64,000 bases of DNA from NCBI GenBank assembly GCA_902761055.1, contig CACWIS010000001.1, positions 150,158 to 214,157 of the forward strand, given 5' to 3'. Below, piece by piece: positions 53,189-60,750 of this stretch. Below the pieces are notes generated by a model. That model had not been told where the DNA came from and searched no databases. It saw only the letters and a program-made list of their open reading frames with translations. The DNA comes from Oscillospiraceae bacterium (GTDB lineage Bacteria; Bacillota; Clostridia; Oscillospirales; Oscillospiraceae). A program made the position numbers and the translations under genes. Each line of letters starts with the position of its first letter. The first letter of the stretch is position 1.

Positions 53189-55642
53189 CTATCCGCAAAT
53201 TCCCACGCCCTCGAGTTCCGCAAAAAGCTGCCCGGCGTCGTGCAGCGGCCGGACGTAGCCCTCGAGCATCCTGGCCTTTGCGGCCAGCCCCCGGGAGCGG
53301 GGGTTGATGAAGATCCGGCATTTTTCCCGGCCGTTACGCGCTTCCTGGATCAGGTTGAGCGCTGCGGAGTTGCCGTCGAAGGCAAGCAGGACCGAAGGCG
53401 TCCGCTTGAAGATCTCATAGGAGAAGCTCTTGTAAAGGCCCATGCCCGAGCTTTCGATCGAAACGATGATCTCGATGCGCGCAGCGCGGAGCCGGGCAAG
53501 CTCCGTGCGGCTGACCCTGCTCGGAACGAGCGCAAAGATGCGGAAGCGTCCCGCGGCGCGGCGTACGAGATAGCCCTCCTGACCGGAGAGCGTGTGTCCG
53601 ACGACGAAGAAGCAGCGCTCCGGATCTGCGTCGGCAAGCAGGGCGTCGATGATCTCCCGCTCCTCGGCCCGAAGGATGCTGCGGTGGCGGCTGTTGTTGA
53701 AGCTGCCCCCGGCCACAACGACGGGAGTCATTCCCGCGGGCAGCGGGGAGATCCGGTCTTGCAGCGCCTCTGCCGCGTCGAGCTTCTCGCCGCCCTGCCA
53801 GAGCTTCTCCTGCGTCTTCTCCATGCTCTCGAGACGCAAACGGTAATACTGCTCCAGATCGCCGCCGGGAAAGCTCTCGCGAAACAGATCGTCCTTCATG
53901 GCGAAGACGCGTCTGCTCTCGTCGAGGATCGTATCCTCCGCGCCGCGCATCGCCAGCAATTCCTCATGCGTCAGGCCGAGGAGCTTTTCCAGACTCAGCT
54001 CCTCGTCAATCGAATTCGTCCCGTACAGCGCGCCGCCGTCCGTCCCCTGGACGCAGCGCACGCCGGCGGCAAGATACTGCCGCAGCGGGTGCCTCGCAAG
54101 ACGGCTGAGATTGTTCAGGCGCACGTTCGAGGTGATCTGAAATTCCAGCGTCACACCGCATCGGCACATGTCCTCCAGGAGTTTTTTTCCTTTCGCGCTT
54201 CTGAGGTCGCAGGTATAAAGGCCGTGGCCGAGCCGGAGCGGCGGGAAGTCCTGGCCGGGCTGCAGCGCCTCGTCCACGCAGCAGATGCTGTTCGCCACAT
54301 TGTCGCGCAGGCTGTCGTTCTCGCCTGCGTGGATGCGGATCACGAAGCCCGGCGTCTCTCCCGCGAGCTTGACCAGCTCGCGGATAACGCCGCGCAGCTC
54401 CAGAACGTCGTTGATCTCCTCGCCGACGATGTCGCTGCCAGCCACATAGGGGTCGGAGGCGATGGCGCGCAGACAGCGCAGGTTGTCTGCCAGATAGTCG
54501 TCGGGCGTCACGCGGTCGCGCACGATCGTCAGCGGGATGCGGCGGATGCCCGCGAGGAAGCGCAGCAGCACGCCGGTCTCGCGCGTGACGGTCGGCATGA
54601 TCTCGTGGATTTGGCGCAGCCGGGCGGGAAACTCCTCCCGGTTGAGCAGCGCGGTGTCCGTGATCTCGGCGTATTCGATGCCGTGCCGGCGGTATTCGCG
54701 CGCGATCCACAGCAGCAGGTCCTGATAGAGCGTGTTGCCGCGGTATCGGTCATCCTCGCGGTCGCGCCGCATCTGCGCAGCGTATGCGCAGACCTCGCGG
54801 TCGGGGATGCTGTCGGTGTTGATGCCGCTGAACGGCTTGTCCGAGCGCTGCCCCTTTGTGAACACATAGCGGTAAAGGTAGACTTTTTCCAGATCGGCAA
54901 ACACCGCCTGGCCGTCCTTCGGGATGGTCAGCGAGTTGCGGATCTTCTCGATGTTATAGGCTGCGTCCGCGCTGTTGCCGAGCAGGAGCTCGGCAAAATT
55001 GATGAAGGTGAGATCGTCGATGCGGCGCTCGCGGTGCTTTCCGGTCAGCGGCAGCTCGCCGATCGTCTGCTCGACCGTTCTGCGCTGTTCCTCCAGCGCG
55101 GCGATCTGCCCGGGCGTGCAGCGCAGCCGGAGTTTTTTCACATAATAATAGGGGTAGCGGATCTGGTGCACGATGCCGAGCGCGATCAGCACGTCCGGCG
55201 GCAAGTTGCCGTTCATGTGCGTGTGCAGGTCCGTCCGGAACTTGCAGTCGCCGCGGATATAGGTCTTGACGATCGTTTTTTCCACGCCGAGCCGATAGTC
55301 CTTTGTTTGGCTCATCAGCGTCTTTGAGATGGCGGGGATCGAAGCCTTGAGCTCGACTCGCCCGTCGGGGAAGATGTTGGCGATCTTGGTGTTGCCCAGG
55401 CGGAGGATATACATTTTGCGGTTGTCGCCGTCGTAGTAACAGGGGATCTCGCCGCGGAGGATCAGCCGCCCGTCCCGGTCCTCGGTCGGTTCGAGCCCGC
55501 AGAGCCGGGCGAGATTGCAGATCAGATTTCCGCTGTGATGATTGGGCGTGCGGATCACGTGGAAAAGCCGTTCGCCGTCCATGTAGAGCTCGACCGCGAT
55601 ATCCTTTTCCCGGTCAAGGTAGAACTGCTGGAAATAGATCAT
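53189..55642 (-). CDS. Adenosine-deaminase-like metalloenzyme with extra N- and C-terminal domains
   Basis: An 817-residue protein, more than twice the usual adenosine deaminase length. An unrecognised N-terminal region (1-130) precedes the amidohydrolase core with HTHMNGNLPPD (His 140 and 142), RIHAGEND (about 434), LGHG, TSNVRLN and GTDGGALYGTN (metal Asp about 533). About 200 residues are inserted between HxH and HAGE. From about 640 a Rossmann-like domain follows (VVVAGGSFNN, FFVVGHTLSGQEGYL), possibly SLOG-like. Likely a nucleoside or nucleotide deaminase; substrate unknown. Single-gene unit with a strong promoter. Confidence 0.8.
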   Translation of the reverse strand: MIYFQQFYLDREKDIAVELYMDGERLFHVIRTPNHHSGNLICNLARLCGLEPTEDRDGRLILRGEIPCYYDGDNRKMYILRLGNTKIANIFPDGRVELKASIPAISKTLMSQTKDYRLGVEKTIVKTYIRGDCKFRTDLHTHMNGNLPPDVLIALGIVHQIRYPYYYVKKLRLRCTPGQIAALEEQRRTVEQTIGELPLTGKHRERRIDDLTFINFAELLLGNSADAAYNIEKIRNSLTIPKDGQAVFADLEKVYLYRYVFTKGQRSDKPFSGINTDSIPDREVCAYAAQMRRDREDDRYRGNTLYQDLLLWIAREYRRHGIEYAEITDTALLNREEFPARLRQIHEIMPTVTRETGVLLRFLAGIRRIPLTIVRDRVTPDDYLADNLRCLRAIASDPYVAGSDIVGEEINDVLELRGVIRELVKLAGETPGFVIRIHAGENDSLRDNVANSICCVDEALQPGQDFPPLRLGHGLYTCDLRSAKGKKLLEDMCRCGVTLEFQITSNVRLNNLSRLARHPLRQYLAAGVRCVQGTDGGALYGTNSIDEELSLEKLLGLTHEELLAMRGAEDTILDESRRVFAMKDDLFRESFPGGDLEQYYRLRLESMEKTQEKLWQGGEKLDAAEALQDRISPLPAGMTPVVVAGGSFNNSRHRSILRAEEREIIDALLADADPERCFFVVGHTLSGQEGYLVRRAAGRFRIFALVPSRVSRTELARLRAARIEIIVSIESSGMGLYKSFSYEIFKRTPSVLLAFDGNSAALNLIQEARNGREKCRIFINPRSRGLAAKARMLEGYVRPLHDAGQLFAELEGVGICG

Positions 55643-55682
55643 CCCCGGCGCCCCTTTCGTCTTGTTCGTTCTTTAATCATAT

Positions 55683-55711
55683 ATTTTGCCATTCGTGCGC
55701 CGACTTGTCAA
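55683..55711 (-). promoter_or_regulatory. Promoter of the deaminase-like gene
   Basis: TTGACA (55711-55706), 17-base spacer and CAAAAT (55688-55683) with extended TGG, about 40 bases before the ATG. Confidence 0.7.
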
Positions 55712-55767
55712 CCGCATCCTGCGCCGGAGAGACCGATCCCGCACGGCTGCAGCCGAGCCGCGCGGCA

Positions 55768-55796
55768 TTGACAGACGGAGAAAAAACGATTATAAA
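55768..55796 (+). promoter_or_regulatory. Promoter of the DUF4298 gene
   Basis: TTGACA (55768-55773), 17-base spacer and TATAAA (55791-55796). Confidence 0.8.
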
Positions 55797-55827
55797 ACAG
55801 GTATGCGGACATAAAGGAGCGATAAAA

Positions 55828-56184
55828 ATGGCTGTTTTTTCTGACCGGGAGCTTCCTCTGTTCCCGGAGGCGCGGGAGCCCGCGGACGCAGCGGCGCGCG
55901 TGCAGCGGATGGAGGAGCTTTTCGACATGCTGACGCAGGCGCTTGATGAAACGCCGGAGCGGATCGCGACGGACGCCGCGCTGATCCGGGCGGCCCGTGA
56001 TTTATCGGCATATCAGAGCGGCGGCGAGTGGCTGATCGACTATCAGCTCGACGAGCTCGGCCTGCTCCCGGCTTCGCTCAAGCGGGGCGTGCTGTCCCAG
56101 GACGGCCTGTACGACCTGCTGTGCAGCCCCGAGGTCGAAGCGGCGCTTGCGGAAACGCAAGCCGGCCCTGAGCAAGCAGAATAA
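55828..56184 (+). CDS. DUF4298 domain protein
   Basis: A 118-residue soluble, mostly helical protein. YQSGGEWLIDYQLDELGLLP and LKRGVLSQDGLYDLL match the DUF4298 pattern, a family of unknown function common in gut Bacillota. ATG 55828 has AAAGGAGCG eight bases upstream, which excludes an earlier in-frame start inside the promoter. It is a single-gene unit with its own promoter and terminator, divergent from the deaminase-like gene. Confidence 0.8.
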   Translation: MAVFSDRELPLFPEAREPADAAARVQRMEELFDMLTQALDETPERIATDAALIRAARDLSAYQSGGEWLIDYQLDELGLLPASLKRGVLSQDGLYDLLCSPEVEAALAETQAGPEQAE

Positions 56185-56203
56185 GCTCGGCGTTCACCGA
56201 TCG

Positions 56204-56246
56204 AAAAAGAGAGACGGGCATCCTTCCGGGGCTGTCTCTCTTTTTT
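56204..56246. terminator. Terminator of the DUF4298 gene
   Basis: AAAAAGAGAGAC (56204-56215) pairs with GTCTCTCTTTTT (56234-56245); A- and T-runs at both ends make it possibly bidirectional. Confidence 0.8.
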
Positions 56247-56371
56247 GATTATATGGAATATAAAGAAAACAGCTCGTACAGTTTCCGAAAACGGTACGCA
56301 GCTGAAATTTCTGCATGTGCGGCCTATGATCATATTGCAAGAGGTCAGCGGTGTAGCAACCTTCCTTGACC

Positions 56372-56412
56372 GAAAAGGAAACAGCCACCCTTTCAGGTGA
56401 CTGTTTCTTTTG
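56372..56412 (-). terminator. Hairpin terminator of the putative 44-residue ORF
   Basis: AAACAG-CCACC pairs with GGTG-CTGTTT with a short loop and T-rich tail on the minus strand; it overlaps the stop at 56393. Confidence 0.5.
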
Positions 56413-56527
56413 GTGGAGATAAGATTTCCATAGGGCATCTGTACCAGAGCTCTTCGGGCAAGAGATAGACCAGCGGAAGATAGCGAAGGTTGCTGTCATA
56501 TGGAATTTTGAAAGAAATAGCAGGCAT
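56393..56527 (-). CDS. Putative 44-residue small protein
   Basis: A short frame starts at ATG 56527 with AGAGG seven to eight bases upstream and ends at TGA 56393, directly in a hairpin terminator. The product starts MPAISFKIPYDSNLRYLPLV and has a hydrophobic middle (LPLVYLLPEELWY). No family is recognised. The ribosome site plus terminator argue for a real small gene; the AT-rich setting and short length argue for caution. It may be a remnant of a longer gene. Confidence 0.35.
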   Translation of the reverse strand: MPAISFKIPYDSNLRYLPLVYLLPEELWYRCPMEILSPPKETVT

Positions 56528-56926
56528 TAAAAATACCTCTATTTATTAACGACAAACATAGATATGAAATGTTACCATAAAAACATACTTAACAAAAAAT
56601 TCATGGATATTATACGACAGATTCCATCCCGCGTCCACAGAAATGTGTCGAAGAAAAGATAAAACCCATGAAAGAAATCCGAATATTCGCAGTCGAATGT
56701 CTTTCATGGGTGCGCAAGGATAGATGCGAAGCATCGCAAGGGGTGCAGCCCCTTGAACGGAGCAGTGCGACGCGAAAAAGAACGCTCGGGCGTCTCGCCA
56801 TACTTCGTAGGACGCACAAACGGGCCAGCCGAAGCTGACCCGTATAGAAGTGCGCCATTCGGCTTGTCGGATTTTCCGATCTTCCCGGATCCTGCGTTGT
56901 TTTTTGCCAACACCTTTGTTATAATT

Positions 56927-56935
56927 ATTCTTGGA
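56927..56935 (+). promoter_or_regulatory. Extended -10 promoter of the PRPP synthetase gene
   Basis: TGT plus perfect TATAAT (56930-56935). TTGCCA lies 20 bases upstream, too far for a standard -35. Confidence 0.55.
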
Positions 56936-57012
56936 AGATGCGTTTCCCCTGTCTTCACGGAAGACAGAGAAGACTGAAAAGCAAACTGCCCCAAGTGAAG
57001 GAGTGAATAAAC

Positions 57013-58104
57013 ATGTCCGGAAAAATCGGTATCATCGCATTGAAATCGGCAGAAAAAACCGGAAACCGGATTGCGCAGATCCTATCCGAATGGCGGAGCG
57101 GGGAGTCGTTTCTGATCGAAGCGGAATGCCCGCGCTTCAGCAGCGGCGAAGGAAAGTGCGTCATCCGCCGATCGGTACGCGACAGGGATGTTTATATCCT
57201 TGTGGACGTATGCAATTTCTCGCTGCGGTACCAGATGTTCGGCGAGAGCAACCGCATGTCTCCGGACGATCACTATCAGGATCTTAAGCGGGTCATTGCC
57301 GCCTGCAACGGAAAGGCGGAGCGAATCACCGTGATCATGCCCTTTCTGTATGAGGGACGGCAGCACCGAAAGACGACCCGCGAGTCTCTGGACTGCGCCG
57401 TGATGCTTCGCGAGCTGGAGAACATGGGCGTCCACAGCCTGATCACCTTCGACGCGCATGATCCCCGGATGCAGAACGTGGTCCCGCTGATGGGGCTGGA
57501 AAACGTATCGCCGGCGCTGCAGTTTACACAGGCCTTTTTAACCGAGTACGAGGATCTGCGGATCGACGGCGAACATTTGATGTTCATCGCGCCGGATGAA
57601 GGAGCGACGGAGCGGGTCGTGTTTCTGGCCTCGCTTTTCGGCGTGAATATCGGCATGTTTTACAAGCGCCGGGATTATACCCGGATCGTGAACGGATCGA
57701 ACCCCGTCATCGCGCATGATTTCTGCGGAACTTCTGTCGCGGGGATGGACGTGATTGTGGTGGACGACATGATCGCCTCCGGCGGCAGCATGCTGGACAC
57801 GGCCCGACAGCTCAAGGAGATGGGCGCGCGGAGAGTCTTTATCTTCTCGTCCTTCGGATTGTTCACAAGCGGCCTTGACAAATTTGACAAGGCCTTTGCC
57901 GACGGCTGGTTTGACCGGATCTTCACCACCAATCTGGTGTACCAGAAGCCGGAGCTCAAGGAACGGGAATGGTACTTCTCCGTGAATATGGATCGCTATC
58001 TCGCGGCCCTGATCGACACGCTCAACAGGGGCGATACCCTGGAAAAGCTGATCAAACCGGCGGAGAGGATCAAACAGATGCTGGATCTGTATAACGCCGG
58101 GTAA
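57013..58104 (+). CDS. Divergent ribose-phosphate pyrophosphokinase
   Basis: A 363-residue PRPP-synthetase homologue, longer than the usual 310-320. The phosphoribosyltransferase-type PRPP loop VVDDMIASGGSMLDTA (about 250), the flexible-loop KRRDYTRIV and MPFLYEGRQHRKTTRES at the ATP-binding region are recognisable, but the region that canonically reads FGYARQDRK differs. It makes PRPP for nucleotide, His and Trp synthesis, or may be a specialised paralogue. ATG 57013 has GAAGGAG upstream. A canonical copy elsewhere in the genome would support a specialised role. Confidence 0.85.
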   Translation: MSGKIGIIALKSAEKTGNRIAQILSEWRSGESFLIEAECPRFSSGEGKCVIRRSVRDRDVYILVDVCNFSLRYQMFGESNRMSPDDHYQDLKRVIAACNGKAERITVIMPFLYEGRQHRKTTRESLDCAVMLRELENMGVHSLITFDAHDPRMQNVVPLMGLENVSPALQFTQAFLTEYEDLRIDGEHLMFIAPDEGATERVVFLASLFGVNIGMFYKRRDYTRIVNGSNPVIAHDFCGTSVAGMDVIVVDDMIASGGSMLDTARQLKEMGARRVFIFSSFGLFTSGLDKFDKAFADGWFDRIFTTNLVYQKPELKEREWYFSVNMDRYLAALIDTLNRGDTLEKLIKPAERIKQMLDLYNAG

Positions 58105-58170
58105 AAGCCCGGGAAACGGAGAAGGCCGAAAAAACGAGCGCGCTCCGCTCTTTGTATTTGTATCACGACT

Positions 58171-59439
58171 ATGAATATCAATACCCTTGCCGTGCTCGCT
58201 CCGCTGCTGCTTCTCGCGGGGCTGGGCTTTACCGTTTGGATCGACCCTTATATCGGTCGGGAGCGGCGCCGCGTCATGCTGCTGATCGTCGCTTTGTGCC
58301 TGAGCCTGATCGCGCAGAATGTCCTGGAATACCGCTGCGCCATCACGCAGCCGAGGGTGCCGGAACGAACGCTGCTGGCGATCTACGGTTATTCCGTACG
58401 CCCGGTGATCCTGATCCTGTTTCTCTATATCGTAAAGGAGAAAAAGGAAAAGCTCCGGCTCTGGTGGGTCCTGGCGGCGATCAACGCGGTCGTTTATCTT
58501 TCGGCGCTGTTTTGCCCCATCAGCTTCTGGATCGACGAGTGGAACTTTTATCACGGCGGTCCACTGGCGTCGTCCTGTGTCCTGTGCAGCGCGAGCCTGC
58601 TGGCCGTCCTGTTCCTGAATGCGATCCGCGGCCGCCGCGAAAACGGGAAGTGGAGCCTGTGGATCCCGGTCTTCGTTTTCTTCATGATCGTCGCGTCCGT
58701 CTGCCTGGATTATCAGGTGAAGGAGGGACAACTGCCGATCTCGTTTCTGACGATCGCGATCACGGTCGGCAGTGTGTTCTACTACATCTGGCTGCACCTG
58801 CAGTTCGTCCGCGAGCACGAGCGTGATTTGATGGCGGCGCAGCGCATCCAGATCATGGTGACGCAGATACAGCCCCATTTCCTGTTCAACGCGCTCAACA
58901 CCATCCGCGCCCTGTATGCCAAGGATCCGCCTTTGGCGGACAGGACGCTGGAGGATTTCAGTACTTACCTGCGGCAGAATCTGGAATCTCTGAGCCAGGT
59001 CGGGCTGATCCCGATCACCAAGGAGCTGGAGCATACCCGCCTGTACGCGGAGATCGAGTCGCTCCGCTTTCCCAATATCCGTGTGGAGTACAGGATCGAG
59101 GATGAGAGCGTTGCGATCCCTGCGCTGACGATCCAGCCTCTGGTGGAGAATGCGATCCGCCACGGCGTACGCGGCCGAAAGGAAGGCGTTGTGACCGTTT
59201 CAACTGCGCGCGAAGGAGCGGTGCATCGCATCACGGTCGAGGACAACGGCGCGGGCTTCGACCCGAAGGCGGAAGAGCTCTCCGAGGAGACGCATGTCGG
59301 CCTCCGCAACGTAAGGGACCGGATCGAGCAGATGTGCGGCGGAACGATGGTCGTGAACAGCGAACCCGGCAAGGGCACTCGCGTCACGTTGATGATCCCG
59401 GATAGCGAACGCGAAGGCAAAAAGGAGCAGGAAAAATGA
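58171..59439 (+). CDS. LytS/YesM-type sensor histidine kinase
   Basis: A 422-residue membrane kinase. About six membrane segments (1-210) form the sensor, without an obvious extracellular domain. A coiled linker leads to the His_kinase box QIQPHFLFNALNTI (phospho-acceptor His about 235) and the HATPase domain (QPLVENAIRHGV, DNGAGF, GLRNVRDRIEQMCGG). The pair with the regulator at 59436 overlaps by four bases (ATGA). No clear ribosome site precedes ATG 58171, which is unusual for the window; a small hairpin lies upstream. Confidence 0.93.
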   Translation: MNINTLAVLAPLLLLAGLGFTVWIDPYIGRERRRVMLLIVALCLSLIAQNVLEYRCAITQPRVPERTLLAIYGYSVRPVILILFLYIVKEKKEKLRLWWVLAAINAVVYLSALFCPISFWIDEWNFYHGGPLASSCVLCSASLLAVLFLNAIRGRRENGKWSLWIPVFVFFMIVASVCLDYQVKEGQLPISFLTIAITVGSVFYYIWLHLQFVREHERDLMAAQRIQIMVTQIQPHFLFNALNTIRALYAKDPPLADRTLEDFSTYLRQNLESLSQVGLIPITKELEHTRLYAEIESLRFPNIRVEYRIEDESVAIPALTIQPLVENAIRHGVRGRKEGVVTVSTAREGAVHRITVEDNGAGFDPKAEELSEETHVGLRNVRDRIEQMCGGTMVVNSEPGKGTRVTLMIPDSEREGKKEQEK

Positions 59440-60236
59440 ACGTGATCTGTGTAGATGACGAGCCTCTGGCTGTAGAGTATACCCTGAGCCAGTGCGCCCG
59501 CCTGAACGAAATCAACGAGGCCAGGGGCTTTACCGACGCGAAGCAGGCTCTGGACTGGCTTCGCGGCCATCCGGCGGACGCGGCGCTGCTGGATATCAAT
59601 ATGCCGGAGATCGACGGCATCTCGCTGGCGGCACGGATCAAGGAGCTGCATCCGCAGACGGCGATCCTGTTTCTGACCGCGTACCGGGAATATGCCTTCG
59701 ATGCGTACGCGGTACACCCGGCGGGCTATCTGCTCAAGCCGGTGCCGCTGGAAACGCTGGCGGAGGAGCTGCGCTACGTGCGCGGAGAAAAGCCTTTGTC
59801 CTCGCCCGCGCATATCCGGGTCAAAACCTTCGGCAATTTTGACGTCTACGTAGACGACAGGCCGGTCAGCTTCAAACTGGCGAAAAGCAAGGAGCTCCTG
59901 GCGTATCTGGTGGACAAGCAGGGATCCGGGGTCTCGCGCGCGGAGGCTTTTGCGGCAATCTGGGAAGACCGTTTGTATGACCGGAAGCAGCAAAAACAGT
60001 TTGACGTGTATATACGCTCTCTCCGGGAGACGCTGCGGGAATACGGCATCCCGGAAATGATGGAGATGGAGAAAGGCATGCTGCGCATCCGGCCCGACCG
60101 CTTTACCTGTGATGCCTATCTCTTCTACTCCGGAGATAGCGACGCGATCAACGCCTACCGCGGAGAATACATGAGCTCCTATTCCTGGGCCAACATGACG
60201 GAAGCGATCCTGTATTGGAAAACAACGAACCGATAG
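59436..60236 (+). CDS. Response regulator with SARP/OmpR-like winged-helix output
   Basis: A 266-residue regulator. The receiver domain has VDDEPLAVE, phospho-acceptor Asp in LLDINMPEIDG (about 53), the Thr/Ser in FLTAY and Lys in LLKPVP. The output (about 127-215, VKTFGNFDVYVDDRPVSFK, ELLAYLVDKQG) is a winged helix of the OmpR/SARP type rather than the LytTR domain usual for LytS partners. A short helical tail follows, resembling the start of a BTAD domain. Targets may include the genes downstream, which lie after a terminator. Confidence 0.9.
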   Translation: MNVICVDDEPLAVEYTLSQCARLNEINEARGFTDAKQALDWLRGHPADAALLDINMPEIDGISLAARIKELHPQTAILFLTAYREYAFDAYAVHPAGYLLKPVPLETLAEELRYVRGEKPLSSPAHIRVKTFGNFDVYVDDRPVSFKLAKSKELLAYLVDKQGSGVSRAEAFAAIWEDRLYDRKQQKQFDVYIRSLRETLREYGIPEMMEMEKGMLRIRPDRFTCDAYLFYSGDSDAINAYRGEYMSSYSWANMTEAILYWKTTNR

Positions 60237-60262
60237 AACCGGAACCGACTAACATAAGTTAT

Positions 60263-60299
60263 CCGCTCTTTTTCAGATTTATGAGAAAGAGCGGTTTTT
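60263..60299 (+). terminator. Terminator of the two-component operon
   Basis: CCGCTCTT (60263-60270) pairs with AAGAGCGG (60287-60294), extended by an inner TCA/TGA stem, and is followed by T5. Confidence 0.8.
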
Positions 60300-60399
60300 C
60301 TTTGGACATCCTTAGGACACCGCCAGTTACAATAAATACAAAAATGGGGATTCATGCAGCTGACAGAAGAAGCAGATCAATGGGGAAAGGAGAACGTCA

Positions 60400-60684
60400 A
60401 TGGCAGATCGCAAAGATGAAGTCTTGCAAAGCCAGGATCAGATGAAAACAGCCAGCGGCGGCGAAGGTCCCCTCGGCGTGTACAGACCGGGTTTTCCGTA
60501 TAAAAATGAGTCTCTGCAGTTTTTTCGGTCGTGTGTCGGGGACGATATTTACCGTAAGGCAATGAACAGCGATGCGGGGCGCGCGCATCATTATACCGTC
60601 GCCCGGGCGTTTTTGAATCAATCCGACTGGGAAAAATTTGTCTGGATCGAAGAACACGGCTCTCTGGACAGTTTTCCGCGATAA
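60400..60684 (+). CDS. Small unknown protein
   Basis: A 94-residue soluble protein with no signal peptide and no recognised domain. It has a polar start and a Phe/Trp-rich helical second half. ATG 60400 has an excellent AAAGGAGAA seven bases upstream, which makes it a credible gene. It lies between the two-component operon and the triple-fusion gene, 66 bases before the latter, and may share its transcript. Confidence 0.7.
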   Translation: MADRKDEVLQSQDQMKTASGGEGPLGVYRPGFPYKNESLQFFRSCVGDDIYRKAMNSDAGRAHHYTVARAFLNQSDWEKFVWIEEHGSLDSFPR

Positions 60685-60750
60685 GACGGAGACATTCGCC
60701 CGGATACCTATGATTGTAACAAATTGAAAGATACTTGGAGGGCTCGCTCA

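Larger units (their letters stand above)
56248..57012. other. 765-base intergenic region with hairpin-rich 3' half
   Basis: Apart from the possible 44-residue ORF, no gene is supported. The left half is AT-rich. From 56665 there are consecutive hairpins: CCCATGAAAGA/TCTTTCATGGG (56665-56710, with inner ATTCG/CGAAT), a hairpin around GGGGTGCAGCCCC (56739-56751) and GGGCCAGC/GCTGACCC near 56820-56843. Short open frames here look like translation of structured DNA. It may be an interspersed repeat element or a non-coding RNA. Confidence 0.5.

Noticed and set aside
53189-55642. RADAR phage-defence operon
   Set aside because: No RdrA-type ATPase or other defence gene lies beside the deaminase-like gene; only a general resemblance to a large divergent deaminase remains.
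56704-56994. 96-codon minus-strand open frame in the hairpin-rich intergenic region
   Set aside because: Its translation only follows the structured DNA, it has no ribosome site and it runs over the PRPP synthetase promoter.
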